From positions 1,612,001-1,676,000 of the forward strand of contig NZ_CP008887.1 in assembly GCF_000769655.1 (NCBI RefSeq): 64,000 nt of DNA, given 5' to 3'. Of this stretch, positions 33,603 through 42,889 are shown piece after piece (within the stretch, counting starts at the first letter, position 1; every line of letters starts with the position of its first letter). The stretch is from Thermococcus eurythermalis. Its GTDB lineage: Archaea; Methanobacteriota_B; Thermococci; Thermococcales; Thermococcaceae. The position numbers and the translations under genes were made by a program. Below the pieces are notes generated by a model. That model saw only the letters and a program-made list of their open reading frames with translations, was not told the DNA's origin and searched no databases.

Positions 33603-34784
33603 ATGTTATCACTGGGACTGAGAGAGCTCGACGAGATGCTGGGCGGTGGGGTTGAAGAGGGGTCAAGTGTAGCGTTCATCGGTTCAATCGAGTATGACAA
33701 TATCATCCTAATGCACCAGGCAGTCCTTGAGGCGCTCAAGGACGGCAAGAAAGTCTTGCTTGTCAACTTCAGACAGCCCCCACAGACGTTGCTAAGGGAG
33801 CTCAGAAATTACGGCATTGACTACGAGCCTTATCTTGATGGGCCCCTGACATTAATGGACGGGTACTCCAACCTCTACGGCACAGGGGGACAGGGCGGGA
33901 AAAACGTCATTCCAAACCCGCTCGACCTTGGAATCACAACCGCAATCATAAAAGACGTCCTCCAGAAGGAGAACTACGATATCCTTGCCATAGACGATGT
34001 TACTTCACAGTACACGCTCCAGTCGAACCCCAAGACGTACATAAAAGCCGTAGTGAGGCTTATTAACTCCGTAAAGTTCTTTGGCAAGGCGTCTTTCGTA
34101 GCGGTCAACACCGAAGTCTTCGAAAAACCCGACCTGGCCGCCGTGCTGATACCCTTTGACTATGTAATCGAGGTGGCCAGGGGAATAATCAAGGTCAAGC
34201 GCTCCTTCCAGCCCCTCCGCGTTGCCGAGCCCAAAGTCCCGTATATCCGGACTCAGAGGGGAATATGCTCGATGAGGGAGCACCACCAGAGCATTGAGGG
34301 GATAAAGGCCCAGCTCAAGGCAGGAAAGAACGGGACGCTCTGGCTGGGGAATGCTCGCGTCCAGATAGTTGATGAAGAAACTGAAAGGAGCCTTATAGAG
34401 ACCATTTACGGGTTCCTCGGGCCGGAGAAGGGTAAGGGACTGCTGTACACCTGGGGCAAGAAGCAGTTTATAGGCTATGGCGAGTATGCGAGAAAGTATG
34501 AGGCAGATCTAAAGAAGTCGCTTGAGGACATCTTCAAGTTCACCCTCGCGAGCGGCGGGGGACGGCTTGAGCTGGTTGAGCTGTCGGACTCCGTGGTGGT
34601 AGTCCGGGGCACGAGCCTGTTTCCGGGAGGAGAAGGCTACCCCCACCCAATCCACGCCCACTACGCAGGTGCACTTGCCCAGTTCCTCACGGAGTTCACG
34701 GGTGAGCGCTGGGAAGGGGAGGAGACCAAGTGTGAGGCGATGGGTGCCAGGTACTGCGAGTTCGTGCTGAGGAAAGTCGGCTAG
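33603..34784 (+). CDS. KaiC-like RecA-fold protein with C-terminal V4R domain
   Basis: 393 residues. The RecA-like domain (about 1-225) starts LSLGLRELDEMLGGGVEEGS like archaeal KaiC-type ATPases, but the P-loop position reads FIGSIEYDNIIL and lacks GKT, so ATP hydrolysis is doubtful. A Walker B-like LAIDDVTS remains. The C-terminal domain (about 225-393) is a V4R/4-vinyl-reductase-type sensor ending KCEAMGARYCEFVL, which binds small hydrophobic ligands in relatives. A ligand-sensing signalling role is inferred. ATG 33603 is close after GGGGGTCGCG. TATA GGTTATAAAAG lies about 40 bases upstream. Confidence 0.75.
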   Translation: MLSLGLRELDEMLGGGVEEGSSVAFIGSIEYDNIILMHQAVLEALKDGKKVLLVNFRQPPQTLLRELRNYGIDYEPYLDGPLTLMDGYSNLYGTGGQGGKNVIPNPLDLGITTAIIKDVLQKENYDILAIDDVTSQYTLQSNPKTYIKAVVRLINSVKFFGKASFVAVNTEVFEKPDLAAVLIPFDYVIEVARGIIKVKRSFQPLRVAEPKVPYIRTQRGICSMREHHQSIEGIKAQLKAGKNGTLWLGNARVQIVDEETERSLIETIYGFLGPEKGKGLLYTWGKKQFIGYGEYARKYEADLKKSLEDIFKFTLASGGGRLELVELSDSVVVVRGTSLFPGGEGYPHPIHAHYAGALAQFLTEFTGERWEGEETKCEAMGARYCEFVLRKVG

Positions 34785-34822
34785 CGAAATCCTTTTAAAT
34801 TCTCCCCCAAACTCCCCTCGCA

Positions 34823-34852
34823 AAACTGGATGAACGATGAAGTTTCGGAGGG
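34823..34852 (+). promoter_or_regulatory. K-loop in the L7Ae mRNA leader (autoregulation candidate)
   Basis: AAACT (34823-34827) pairs with AGTTT (34841-34845). Inside are GGA, TGA, ACGA and TGA in order: a three-base bulge, tandem G.A pairs with a U.U pair, and a short loop, which is the L7Ae-binding K-loop. The ribosome-binding site GGAGGG follows at 34847-34852. TATA CTTTTAAATTC at 34791-34800 predicts transcription starting close to 34822, so the RNA would begin with the motif. Confidence 0.65.
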
Positions 34853-34859
34853 ATGAAAG

Positions 34860-35231
34860 ATGGCGAAGCCGAGCTACGTGAAGTTTGAGGTTCCCCAGGA
34901 GCTTGCCGAGAAGGCCCTCCAGGCCGTTGAAGTTGCTCGCGACACCGGAAGGATAAGGAAGGGCACCAACGAGACCACCAAGGCCGTCGAGAGGGGTCAG
35001 GCCAAGCTCGTTATAATCGCTGAGGACGTTGACCCCGAGGAGATAGTTGCCCACCTTCCGCCGCTCTGTGAGGAGAAGGAGATTCCATACATCTACGTTC
35101 CGAGCAAGAAGGAGCTCGGTGCCGCCGCTGGCATCGAGGTTCCGGCCGCTAGCGTTGCCATCATCGAGCCGGGCAAGGCCCGCGAGCTCGTTGAGGAGAT
35201 CGCCACCAAGGTTAGGGAGCTCATGAAGTGA
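34860..35231 (+). CDS. rpl7ae: Ribosomal protein L7Ae
   Basis: A 123-residue K-turn-binding protein: a component of the large subunit, of C/D and H/ACA guide RNPs and of archaeal RNase P. Family signatures are [20 protein letters not shown] and [20 protein letters not shown], with [12 protein letters not shown] contacting the kink. It is first in a ribosomal cluster (S28e, L24e). The leader contains a K-loop next to the ribosome-binding site. Confidence 0.98.
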   Translation: MAKPSYVKFEVPQELAEKALQAVEVARDTGRIRKGTNETTKAVERGQAKLVIIAEDVDPEEIVAHLPPLCEEKEIPYIYVPSKKELGAAAGIEVPAASVAIIEPGKARELVEEIATKVRELMK

Positions 35232-35298
35232 GCTCCTTTTCCTTCCTTATCACGAAAGGTTTAAGGTTCATTTCGCGAGTCTTTACGAGGTGTGAGGT

Positions 35299-35511
35299 AT
35301 GAGCGACGAAGGTTACCCCGCTGAGGTTATCGAGATTGTCGGAAGAACCGGTGTCACCGGTGGCGTTACTCAGGTCAAGGTCAGGGTCCTCGAGGGACGC
35401 GACAAGGGGCGCGTCATCAGGAGGAACATCAAGGGCCCCGTCCGCGTCGGTGACATAGTCATCCTCAGGGAGACCGAGCGTGAGGCGAGAGAAATCAAGA
35501 GGAGGCGTTGA
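35299..35511 (+). CDS. rps28e: Ribosomal protein S28e
   Basis: 70 residues. An OB-fold small-subunit protein with the conserved [20 protein letters not shown] start and a C-terminal [15 protein letters not shown]. The start follows GAGGTGTGAGGT. A separate promoter (AGGTTTAAGG at about 35259) may add to read-through from rpl7ae. Confidence 0.98.
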   Translation: MSDEGYPAEVIEIVGRTGVTGGVTQVKVRVLEGRDKGRVIRRNIKGPVRVGDIVILRETEREAREIKRRR

Positions 35512-35513
35512 AA

Positions 35514-35717
35514 ATGGCCCGCTGGAACGTCTGCTCCTACTGCGGAAAGGAGTTCGAGCCGGGAACGGGTAAGATGTTCGTCAGGAACGACGGCAGAGTC
35601 CTGTTCTTCTGCTCCAGCAAGTGCGAGAAGTACTACTTCATGGGCAGGAACCCGAGGAAGCTTAAGTGGACCAAGGCCTTCCAGGAGGCCCGCCTCCAGA
35701 GGGCCAAGAAGGCATGA
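35514..35717 (+). CDS. rpl24e: Ribosomal protein L24e
   Basis: 67 residues. The zinc-binding motifs [17 protein letters not shown] and [12 protein letters not shown] are intact. ATG 35514 is two bases after the S28e stop; an earlier codon at 35508 overlaps it and does not fit the family's [11 protein letters not shown] start. A pyrimidine-rich TTTCTTTCTTTTCC follows the stop, a likely archaeal terminator. Confidence 0.98.
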   Translation: MARWNVCSYCGKEFEPGTGKMFVRNDGRVLFFCSSKCEKYYFMGRNPRKLKWTKAFQEARLQRAKKA

Positions 35718-35718
35718 T

Positions 35719-35733
35719 TTCTTTCTTTTCCAT
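35719..35733 (+). terminator. Oligo-T terminator after the ribosomal gene cluster
   Basis: A T-rich run (TTTCTTTCTTTTCC) directly after the L24e stop and before the separate NDK promoter; archaeal RNA polymerase terminates at such runs without a hairpin. Confidence 0.45.
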
Positions 35734-35820
35734 TATGTTTCTAACTTCGGCGCTTCTTCCGTCTCATGCATTCTCCAAAAAACCTATTAACCACCAGTAC
35801 AATAAGTTCTGGTGTTGCCC

Positions 35821-36345
35821 ATGGCGGACAAGAAGATAGAGAGGACCCTCGTTATTCTGAAGCCGGACGCCGTTGTTAGGGGACTTGTGGGCGAAATCAT
35901 AAGCCGTTTTGAGAAAAAGGGCCTCAAGATAGTCGGAATGAAGATGATATGGATTGACCGCGAGCTGGCGGAGAAGCACTACGAGGAGCACAGGGGAAAG
36001 CCCTTCTTTGAGCCCCTCGTAGACTACATCACCAAGGCCCCGAGCGTCGTCATGGTCGTCGAGGGGCGCTACGCTATAAGCGTCGTCAGGAAGATGGCCG
36101 GCGCCACCGACCCGAAGGACGCCGAGCCGGGAAGCATAAGGGGCGACTACGGCCTCGACGTTGGTGATGCCATCTACAACGTCATTCACGCCTCGGACAG
36201 CCCGGAGAGTGCCGAGAGGGAGATAAATCTCTACTTCAAGCCCGAAGAGCTCTTTGAGTACTGCAAGGCCGCCGACTGGTTCTACCACACGCACGCAAAA
36301 GGAAAGAAGGAGTACCTTGACAGCATGGACTGCCTTGAGCGTTAA
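35821..36345 (+). CDS. ndk: Nucleoside diphosphate kinase
   Basis: 174 residues. It transfers gamma-phosphate from ATP to NDPs. The start [20 protein letters not shown] and the active-site segment with [16 protein letters not shown] (catalytic His) are clear. It is longer than bacterial NDK by a Thermococcales-type insertion and tail ([15 protein letters not shown]). ATG 35821 is used; an earlier in-frame codon at 35812 sits in the ribosome-binding site. Convergent with the membrane protein gene at 36342. Confidence 0.97.
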   Translation: MADKKIERTLVILKPDAVVRGLVGEIISRFEKKGLKIVGMKMIWIDRELAEKHYEEHRGKPFFEPLVDYITKAPSVVMVVEGRYAISVVRKMAGATDPKDAEPGSIRGDYGLDVGDAIYNVIHASDSPESAEREINLYFKPEELFEYCKAADWFYHTHAKGKKEYLDSMDCLER

Positions 36346-37169
36346 ACAGCTATGTCTAGTTTTCTCTTCCTTTTCCTGATAAACTCCCGGTATTCTTCTG
36401 CAAGTTCCGGGCACTGAGTGGGCCTTCTCCTCGTGGACAGCGCGGCGCCGATGAGCACGGACGCGTAAGCTACCGCCAGGCCAACGAAGATAGTAGCATC
36501 TCCCCGGGGAAGTAAGACGGTTAAGAGGGGTAGCAGGGAAACGAAGAATATTGCCACTCTCCTCAGCCTGGAAAGTTTTCCTGTATGCTTTAGACACTCC
36601 ACGAGCTCCTTGGCCTTAGGGAACTCTTTGAGGACTTTCCCACCAACGAGGAGAGTGTCCCTAACCCTTGCGCTCATTAGACTGTCATCGTCCGTCAGAC
36701 AGTCCCCCACCTCCGGCGGGCAGGGTCTCACGTCCAGCCCTCTGAGTGGATTCCTGCGAGACATTGCCACCATGAGGCCGATTAAGATGAGTCCTGCCAC
36801 GATAAACCCTGGCCAGAACTGGCCCGCAAGGGCGATTCCAAAGGAAGTGTATGAAAGCGAAGTAACGCTTATTTGAATGAAATCGTCTATTCTCAGCCCT
36901 TTTCTCGTCCTGAGAGACACATAAGCCAGGGCTACGACTAACCCCAAGAAGACTTCAAGCCCCGCAAAGAACTCCGGTGAAGCTCCCCCTACAGAGACCG
37001 AAAGAGTCTGGCCGGCAAAATACCCGGACTCGTACAACGCAACGGCGTAGGTTATTACTGGAACTCCCACGAGGGCAACAAGCACTTCACTGGCCCTTCC
37101 AAGTACCCTTCCAAAGATGAAGGAAACGGGTATCCCCACGGCAACTCCCAGTAAAAGTCCCGCTATCAT
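36342..37169 (-). CDS. Hypothetical membrane protein
   Basis: 275 residues. There are about four hydrophobic helices in the N-terminal half ([56 protein letters not shown]), a cytosolic-looking loop with two close Cys pairs ([10 protein letters not shown]), and two more helices near 205-245. ATG 37169 follows GGTGGT; a much longer upstream ORF extension runs across the divergent IF-2 promoter and is rejected. The family is not recognised. Confidence 0.65.
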   Translation of the reverse strand: MIAGLLLGVAVGIPVSFIFGRVLGRASEVLVALVGVPVITYAVALYESGYFAGQTLSVSVGGASPEFFAGLEVFLGLVVALAYVSLRTRKGLRIDDFIQISVTSLSYTSFGIALAGQFWPGFIVAGLILIGLMVAMSRRNPLRGLDVRPCPPEVGDCLTDDDSLMSARVRDTLLVGGKVLKEFPKAKELVECLKHTGKLSRLRRVAIFFVSLLPLLTVLLPRGDATIFVGLAVAYASVLIGAALSTRRRPTQCPELAEEYREFIRKRKRKLDIAV

Positions 37170-37259
37170 ATGACCACCGTTGGAAGTTACTACTGGCCTT
37201 TTAATCCTTGCCCCGAACCCTTTAAAAGGCCAGCCATGAGTTATGCTCAGGTGATGAAG

Positions 37260-39056
37260 ATGGCAAAGAAGATTAGACAGCCCATTATAGCGGTTCTCGG
37301 GCATGTTGACCATGGAAAGACGACGCTCCTTGACCGAATAAGGAAAACAAACGTTGCAGGCAAGGAAGCCGGCGGAATAACCCAGCACATCGGAGCGACG
37401 GAGGTTCCGATTGACGTCGTCAAACAGCTTGCCGGCCCTCTCATCAAGATATGGAAGGGCGAGATAAAGCTTCCAGGGCTTCTCTTCATTGACACCCCCG
37501 GCCACGAGGCCTTCACAAGCCTGCGCGCGAGGGGCGGAAGCCTGGCTGACCTCGCCGTTCTCATAGTAGACATAAACGAGGGCTTCCAGCCCCAGACGAT
37601 AGAGAGCATCGAGATACTCAGGAGGTACAGGACGCCGTTCATAGTCGCCGCCAACAAGATAGACAGGATAAAGGGCTGGAAAGTTGCCGAGGACGAGCCC
37701 TTCCTTGTGAACATCAAGAAGCAGGACCAGAGAGCCCAGCAGGAGCTTGAGACCAAGCTCTGGGAGCTCATCGGCAAGTTCTACGAGCTCGGCTTCCAGG
37801 CGAACCGCTTCGACCGCGTTCAGGACTTTACCAGAGAGCTGGCGATAGTCCCGATTTCGGCCAAATACGGCATAGGCGTTCCGGAGCTTCTCGTTCTCAT
37901 CGCTGGTCTCAGCCAGAAGTACCTCGAGCAGAAGCTCAAGATAGAGGTCGAGGGGCCGGCGCGCGGAACAATCCTTGAGGTTCGCGAGGAGCTGGGCCTC
38001 GGAACAACGATAGACGTCATCATCTACGACGGAACGCTGAGGAAGGACGACACCATCGTCGTCGGCGGAAAGGACAAGGCGATAGTGACCAAAATCCGCG
38101 CCCTCCTCAAGCCGAAGCCCCTCGACGAAATTCGCGACCCGCGCTTCCGCTTTGACCAGGTTGACGAGGTCACCGCCGCTGCGGGTGTGAAGATAGCCGC
38201 CCCTGGTCTTGAGGAGGCCCTGGCCGGTTCGCCAGTAATAGCCGCAAGGAGCGAGGAGGAAGTAGAGAGGGCCAAGCAGGAAATCCTGAACCAGATACAG
38301 AGCGTCGTCATAAGCACGGGTAAAATAGGTGTCATCGTCAAGGCAGACACCCTCGGAAGCCTTGAGGCCCTGAGCAAGGAGCTCCAGGAGAAGGGCATTC
38401 CGATAAGGAAGGCCGACGTTGGAAACATCAGCAAGACCGACGTTATGGAAGCTTTGAGCGTCAAGGAGGAGGAGCCAAAGTATGGCGTCGTCCTGGGATT
38501 CAACGTCAAGGTGAACGAAGATGCCGAAGAGGTCGCCAAGGCCAAGGGAGTGCCGATTTTCGTCGGGAACATCATCTACAAGCTCATAGAGGACTACGAG
38601 GCCTGGGTCAAGGCGGAAGAGGAGAAGAAGAAGCGCGAGCTACTCAAGAACGTCACCTTCCCGGGAGTCATAAGGCTCTACCCAGATGAACGCTACGTCT
38701 TCAGGAGGAGCAAGCCGGCAATAGTAGGTGTCGAGGTGCTTGAGGGCAGGATAAGGCCGGGGGTAACCCTCATCAAGGAAACGGGCGAGAAAGTCGGCGT
38801 CATTAAGTCCATCAAGAACAAGAACGACTTCGTGCAGGAGGCCAAGAAGGGCGACGCCGTTGCGATAGCGATTGAAGGAGCTATCGTGGGCAGGCACATA
38901 CACCCCGGCGAGACACTCTACGTTGACCTGAGCAAGAACGACGTCATCATACTCGCCAAGCAGCTCAAGAACGAGCTTGAGGAAACAGACATAAAGGCCC
39001 TCAAGATGACGGCAAAGGTGAAGGCTAAGGAAGACCCGTTCTGGAAGGCGGTCTGA
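37260..39056 (+). CDS. infB: Translation initiation factor IF-2 (aIF5B)
   Basis: 598 residues, a GTPase that joins subunits and positions initiator tRNA. G1 is GHVDHGKTTLLDRI, G3 DTPGHEAF and G4 AANKIDRI. Domains II-IV follow, with the C-terminal tRNA-binding part KPAIVGVEVLEGRIRPG. No intein is present, although infB inteins are known in this order. ATG 37260 is preceded by AGGTGATG and matches the family start MxKxIRQPIIAVLG; the in-frame ORF begins at 37170 but that part overlaps the divergent promoter. Confidence 0.97.
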   Translation: MAKKIRQPIIAVLGHVDHGKTTLLDRIRKTNVAGKEAGGITQHIGATEVPIDVVKQLAGPLIKIWKGEIKLPGLLFIDTPGHEAFTSLRARGGSLADLAVLIVDINEGFQPQTIESIEILRRYRTPFIVAANKIDRIKGWKVAEDEPFLVNIKKQDQRAQQELETKLWELIGKFYELGFQANRFDRVQDFTRELAIVPISAKYGIGVPELLVLIAGLSQKYLEQKLKIEVEGPARGTILEVREELGLGTTIDVIIYDGTLRKDDTIVVGGKDKAIVTKIRALLKPKPLDEIRDPRFRFDQVDEVTAAAGVKIAAPGLEEALAGSPVIAARSEEEVERAKQEILNQIQSVVISTGKIGVIVKADTLGSLEALSKELQEKGIPIRKADVGNISKTDVMEALSVKEEEPKYGVVLGFNVKVNEDAEEVAKAKGVPIFVGNIIYKLIEDYEAWVKAEEEKKKRELLKNVTFPGVIRLYPDERYVFRRSKPAIVGVEVLEGRIRPGVTLIKETGEKVGVIKSIKNKNDFVQEAKKGDAVAIAIEGAIVGRHIHPGETLYVDLSKNDVIILAKQLKNELEETDIKALKMTAKVKAKEDPFWKAV

Positions 39057-39110
39057 CTTAATTCCGTCACGTTTTTATACCTTTATTTCCTATTCTAAGT
39101 GGTGATTTTT

Positions 39111-39287
39111 GTGGAGCGGAAGCAACTGAGGTGCCCCCTCTGCGGTGGGACGGACTTTGACTTTGAGGAAGGAAAGCTCGACAGCAAGTGGGGCTTCACG
39201 GCCCACAAGGTGAAGATAGCCATCTGCAGGAACTGCGGGTACGTAATGATGTTCTACAAGGGCAGGACGATATGGGACTTCGACTGA
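39111..39287 (+). CDS. Small zinc-ribbon protein
   Basis: 58 residues. Two Cys pairs, CPLCGG and CRNCGY, about 30 residues apart, with FDFEEGKLDSKWGFTAHKVK between, form a single zinc ribbon of the nucleic-acid-binding kind. The start is GTG 39111 after GGTGAT. The TATA-like TTTTTATACC lies upstream, so it is expressed separately from infB. Partner unknown. Confidence 0.75.
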   Translation: MERKQLRCPLCGGTDFDFEEGKLDSKWGFTAHKVKIAICRNCGYVMMFYKGRTIWDFD

Positions 39288-39315
39288 AGAGCCCAAACAA
39301 ATTCAAAGAGAAAAC

Positions 39316-40104
39316 TCAGAGCGTCCCCTGGAGCCAGCCTGCGAGCATCATGCTCGTCCCTTTCTCAATTTCTCCCTTCAGGTTCTTCTTCAACACAAAT
39401 GCCCTGACTTTTCCAAGGGGCTCGTTGCTGAGGAGAAGTACGTAGCCGTCCCCGCAGGGCGTCGAGACCTCCCGGAAATCAAGCACGTGGGCTGTCATCA
39501 CGTAGTCGTCAATGAACGCGCCCTGAATGCTGATGCTCGCCGGGAGGAGTATCTCGGCCTCGTTGAGGTCAATGACGACATCTTCCCCCGTCGGGAGCTT
39601 TGCGGTCTCCCTTTTGAGCTCTTCGGCGGTTCCGGTGTAGGCCAGGAAGGCCAGCTTTACGTCGAGCTTTTCGGAGTTGACGTATGCCTCTTTTCTCTCG
39701 ATGTAGTCTGCCGCGTAAAACGCAACCGCAGGGGAGTGCTCGTTCACCACTGCCCCAGAAACGTCGGCCTCAGGCCACTTCTTCCACTCCAGGACTTCTT
39801 CCACCTGGAACCTCACCCCGACCCCTTCAAGAACCGGAAAGGCCGTTACCGGCTCCATGTCGCGCTTTACCACCCGGATAACGAGTCCCTCCGCCAGGGG
39901 AACGTCCACTACCTCGTAGGAGAGAGCCTGCCCGCCGAACAGCTTTTTCTTCTCGAACTTAACGGCTCTCTGCGGGTACTTTCCGATGACCGCGTCGTTA
40001 ATGAGCTCCAGGCCGCGCCTCTGGGACAGGCAGACTGTATCAAGGTGGCTCCCATGGTGAATTCCATTTATGAATTTTAATCTCTTATTCCTGCCCAGAA
40101 CCAT
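39316..40104 (-). CDS. Hypothetical protein
   Basis: A 262-residue soluble protein with no recognised family. It has mixed alpha/beta composition, a single Cys (STPCGDGYVLLLSNEP) and no signal or TM helix. The start at 40104 follows GGTGGGA. It lies 40 bases downstream of the RNA methyltransferase gene on the same strand and might be co-transcribed. Confidence 0.65.
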   Translation of the reverse strand: MVLGRNKRLKFINGIHHGSHLDTVCLSQRRGLELINDAVIGKYPQRAVKFEKKKLFGGQALSYEVVDVPLAEGLVIRVVKRDMEPVTAFPVLEGVGVRFQVEEVLEWKKWPEADVSGAVVNEHSPAVAFYAADYIERKEAYVNSEKLDVKLAFLAYTGTAEELKRETAKLPTGEDVVIDLNEAEILLPASISIQGAFIDDYVMTAHVLDFREVSTPCGDGYVLLLSNEPLGKVRAFVLKKNLKGEIEKGTSMMLAGWLQGTL

Positions 40105-40144
40105 TGAGTCCCACCGCGGTTAGTATAAAAGGGGATTTAAAAAC

Positions 40145-41407
40145 CTACCGCCTCCTCACGAGCTCGACCACAGCCTCAACGTGCGGTGTGTGCGGGAACA
40201 TATCAACCAGAACTGCAACCCCTATCCTGTAAGCCCTCCCCAGGTAGTTCTCGTAGTCGAGTTTGAAGGCTTTAGGATTGCAGGAGACGTAAACGACCCT
40301 CTCAACCCTGCTCTTTACAAGCAACTCCGCCGCCTCCTTCAGACCCCTCCGCGGCGGGTCAACTATCACAGTGTCGTAGTCTCCGATTGGGGTTTCTTCG
40401 GCCCTCCCAACGTGGAATTTGGCGTTTACGCCGTTCAGCTCGGCGTTTCCCTTGGCCATCTCGACGGCAGAGGGGTTTATTTCGACTCCTTCAACATCAA
40501 AGCCCCTTCTGGCAAGCCAGACACCGAACGTTCCGACTCCCGAGTAGAGGTCGAGGACTCTCCCGCCCTCGGTAAAGCCTTCAACGGCCTTTAGGAGCAG
40601 TCCGAGGGCGTAGCTGTTCGTCTGGAAGAAGCTGTTAGGGTGGATTAAATACCTCACGTCGCCTATTTTCTCAGTTATAAGGGGCTTTCCCCCGACCAGT
40701 TCAGGCTCTCCGTGAGGGTCGTCTCTTTCATCGCTCTTAATGCTCCAGTATAGCGAATCGGCGAAAGAGAAGTAGTCCTTAAATGCCTCAGCGACTTCCT
40801 TAGAAGGCCTTGTATGGGCGATGAGGTTCACCATGACCTCTCCCGTGAACTTGCCCTCCCGTATCTGGAGGTAGTGGACGTCACCGCTCCTCTTCCGCAG
40901 GTTCAAGGGCTTCAGTCCGGTCTCGGCCAGAAAATCCCGGAGCGAGCGGAGGTATTCGGGTGTCCTATTAGAGAAGACGGGGCACTCCCTAACACTGACC
41001 ACGCCGAGGGGATTTCCGTATTCCTTGAGGCCTACTCCCGCCGTGGTCACGATGAAGTTGCTGACGTTCCTGAAGCCCCAGATTTTGGGCGAACCTTTGA
41101 CCGGCGCGCTTATCCCCGTTATCCGCTCGAAGAGCTCCGCCTTAAGCCCCAGCTGTTCCTTGTATTTCATTCCCTGCCAGAGACAGCCGCCGCACCTCCC
41201 GAAGTGTGGGCACCTCGGGGCCTGCCTCAGGGACGAGGGCTCGATCAGCTCGAAGTCCCTCGCAATTAGCCGCCCAAAGCGCCTCCTCTTTGAGCTAACA
41301 CTGACGAAATCGCCGGGGTAAGCGAAGGGGACGTGTATCTCCCTGCCCCCGCCGAGAAGGACTCCAAGGCCGTCGTCGCTGAGCGTCTCTATCCTGCCTG
41401 AAAGCAT
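40145..41407 (-). CDS. RumA/TrmA-type m5U RNA methyltransferase
   Basis: 420 residues. A TRAM-like N-terminal domain, a 4Fe-4S site with CPHFGRCGGCLWQ, a SAM-binding segment VLDLYSGVGTFGVWLARRG, and catalytic motifs DPPRRGL and VYVSCNPKAF (nucleophilic Cys) identify an SAM-dependent uracil-C5 methyltransferase. Thermococcales have one such enzyme for tRNA U54 and one for 23S rRNA; the sequence alone does not let me decide which this is. Confidence 0.9.
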   Translation of the reverse strand: MLSGRIETLSDDGLGVLLGGGREIHVPFAYPGDFVSVSSKRRRFGRLIARDFELIEPSSLRQAPRCPHFGRCGGCLWQGMKYKEQLGLKAELFERITGISAPVKGSPKIWGFRNVSNFIVTTAGVGLKEYGNPLGVVSVRECPVFSNRTPEYLRSLRDFLAETGLKPLNLRKRSGDVHYLQIREGKFTGEVMVNLIAHTRPSKEVAEAFKDYFSFADSLYWSIKSDERDDPHGEPELVGGKPLITEKIGDVRYLIHPNSFFQTNSYALGLLLKAVEGFTEGGRVLDLYSGVGTFGVWLARRGFDVEGVEINPSAVEMAKGNAELNGVNAKFHVGRAEETPIGDYDTVIVDPPRRGLKEAAELLVKSRVERVVYVSCNPKAFKLDYENYLGRAYRIGVAVLVDMFPHTPHVEAVVELVRRR

Positions 41408-41528
41408 GGCCGGTGTTTACTGAGGGCTCTTAAGAACCCTTCGGTGCCTGATGGACAACTCTGAACGTGTGGACATATGTGGTAAGGTTTATATTCCCGT
41501 CGTTCAAAGCACAACCGAGGTGTCCACC

Positions 41529-42812
41529 ATGAGCTACCGTGAATACCGCGACAAGGTTCTGAACTTTATTGAGGACCACGAGCACTGGAGGAAGCACACG
41601 ATAAACCTGATAGCGAGCGAAAACGTGACTTCTCCGAGTGTCACCCGCGCCGTTGCGAGCGGCTTTATGCACAAGTACGCCGAGGGCTGGCCGAAGCAGC
41701 GCTACTACCAGGGCTGTAAGTACGTTGACGAGGTCGAGCTCATCGGTGTCGAGCTCTTCGTCAAGCTCTTCGGAAGCGACTTCGCCGACCTGAGGCCGAT
41801 TTCCGGAACCAACGCCAACCAGGCGGTCTTCTTCGGCCTCACCCAGCCGGGTGACAAGGCGATAGTTCTCCACACCAGCCACGGCGGCCACATAAGCCAC
41901 ATGCCCTTCGGTGCCGCCGGAATGCGCGGCCTTGAGGTCCACACCTGGCCCTTCGACAACGAGGAGTTCAACATCGACGTTGACAAAGCTGAAAAGCTCA
42001 TCCGCGAGCTCGAGCCTAAGATAGTCGTCTTCGGCGGCTCGCTCTTCCCGTTCCCGCACCCGGTCAAGGAGCTCGCCCCGGTCGCCAAGGAGGTCGGCGC
42101 TTACGTCATGTACGACGGTGCCCACGTCCTCGGACTCATCGCCGGAAAGCAGTTCCAGGACCCGCTCCGCGAGGGCGCCGACATAATCACCGCCTCGACC
42201 CACAAGACCTTCCCCGGACCTCAGGGCGGTGTCATAATCTACAAGCGCTTCGGCGAGACCGAGGAGATAGCCAAGCTCCAGTGGGCCATCTTCCCCGGTG
42301 TGCTTAGCAACCACCACCTCCACCACATGGCCGGAAAGGTCATCACCGCGGCGGAGATGCTTGAGTACGGTGAGAAGTATGCGGCCCAGGTCGTCAAGAA
42401 CGCCAAGGCCCTTGCCGAGGCCCTTGCCGAGGAGGGCTTCAAGGTCATCGGCGAGGACAAGGGCTACACCGAGAGCCACCAGGTCATAGTTGATGTCAGC
42501 GACCTTCACCCAGCTGCTGGAGGCTGGGCCGCACCGCTCCTCGAAGAGGCCGGCATAATCCTCAACAAGAACCTCCTGCCGTGGGACCCGCTTGAGAAGG
42601 TCAACGAGCCGAGCGGTCTCAGAATAGGCGTCCAGGAGATGACCCGCGTTGGAATGTTCGAGGACGACATGAAGGAGATTGCTCACTTCATCAGGCGCGT
42701 CCTCATCGACAAGGAGGACCCGAAGAAGGTCAGGCGCGACGTCTACGGCTTCCGCGCCGAGTTCCAGAAGGTCTACTACTCCTTCGACCACGGCCTCCCG
42801 CTCAGGGAGTGA
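41529..42812 (+). CDS. glyA: Serine hydroxymethyltransferase
   Basis: A 427-residue PLP enzyme interconverting serine and glycine with a pterin one-carbon carrier. The start has NLIASENVTSPSVTRAVASG, the quinonoid-site segment YDGAHVLGLIAGKQF, and the PLP-Lys motif TASTHKTFPGPQGG. ATG 41529 follows GAGGTG, with TATA GGTTTATATTCC about 45 bases upstream; an in-frame ORF from 41451 covers the promoter. A T-rich terminator follows the stop. Confidence 0.97.
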   Translation: MSYREYRDKVLNFIEDHEHWRKHTINLIASENVTSPSVTRAVASGFMHKYAEGWPKQRYYQGCKYVDEVELIGVELFVKLFGSDFADLRPISGTNANQAVFFGLTQPGDKAIVLHTSHGGHISHMPFGAAGMRGLEVHTWPFDNEEFNIDVDKAEKLIRELEPKIVVFGGSLFPFPHPVKELAPVAKEVGAYVMYDGAHVLGLIAGKQFQDPLREGADIITASTHKTFPGPQGGVIIYKRFGETEEIAKLQWAIFPGVLSNHHLHHMAGKVITAAEMLEYGEKYAAQVVKNAKALAEALAEEGFKVIGEDKGYTESHQVIVDVSDLHPAAGGWAAPLLEEAGIILNKNLLPWDPLEKVNEPSGLRIGVQEMTRVGMFEDDMKEIAHFIRRVLIDKEDPKKVRRDVYGFRAEFQKVYYSFDHGLPLRE

Positions 42813-42845
42813 TTTCTTTTCCCTTTTCGCTACAATTCTTTTTGA
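42813..42845 (+). terminator. Oligo-T terminator after glyA
   Basis: Runs of T (TTTCTTTTCCCTTTTC, then TTCTTTTT) right after the stop and before the next promoter. Confidence 0.4.
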
Positions 42846-42889
42846 AACCATCAAAACGTTTAATAACCACAAGTTTGAAGATTGATACG

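Noticed and set aside
37170-37259. N-terminal extension of IF-2
   Set aside because: The extra residues precede a TATA-like CCTTTAAAAGG and the GGTGATG ribosome-binding site at 37252-37258; the family begins at MAKKIRQPIIAVLG.
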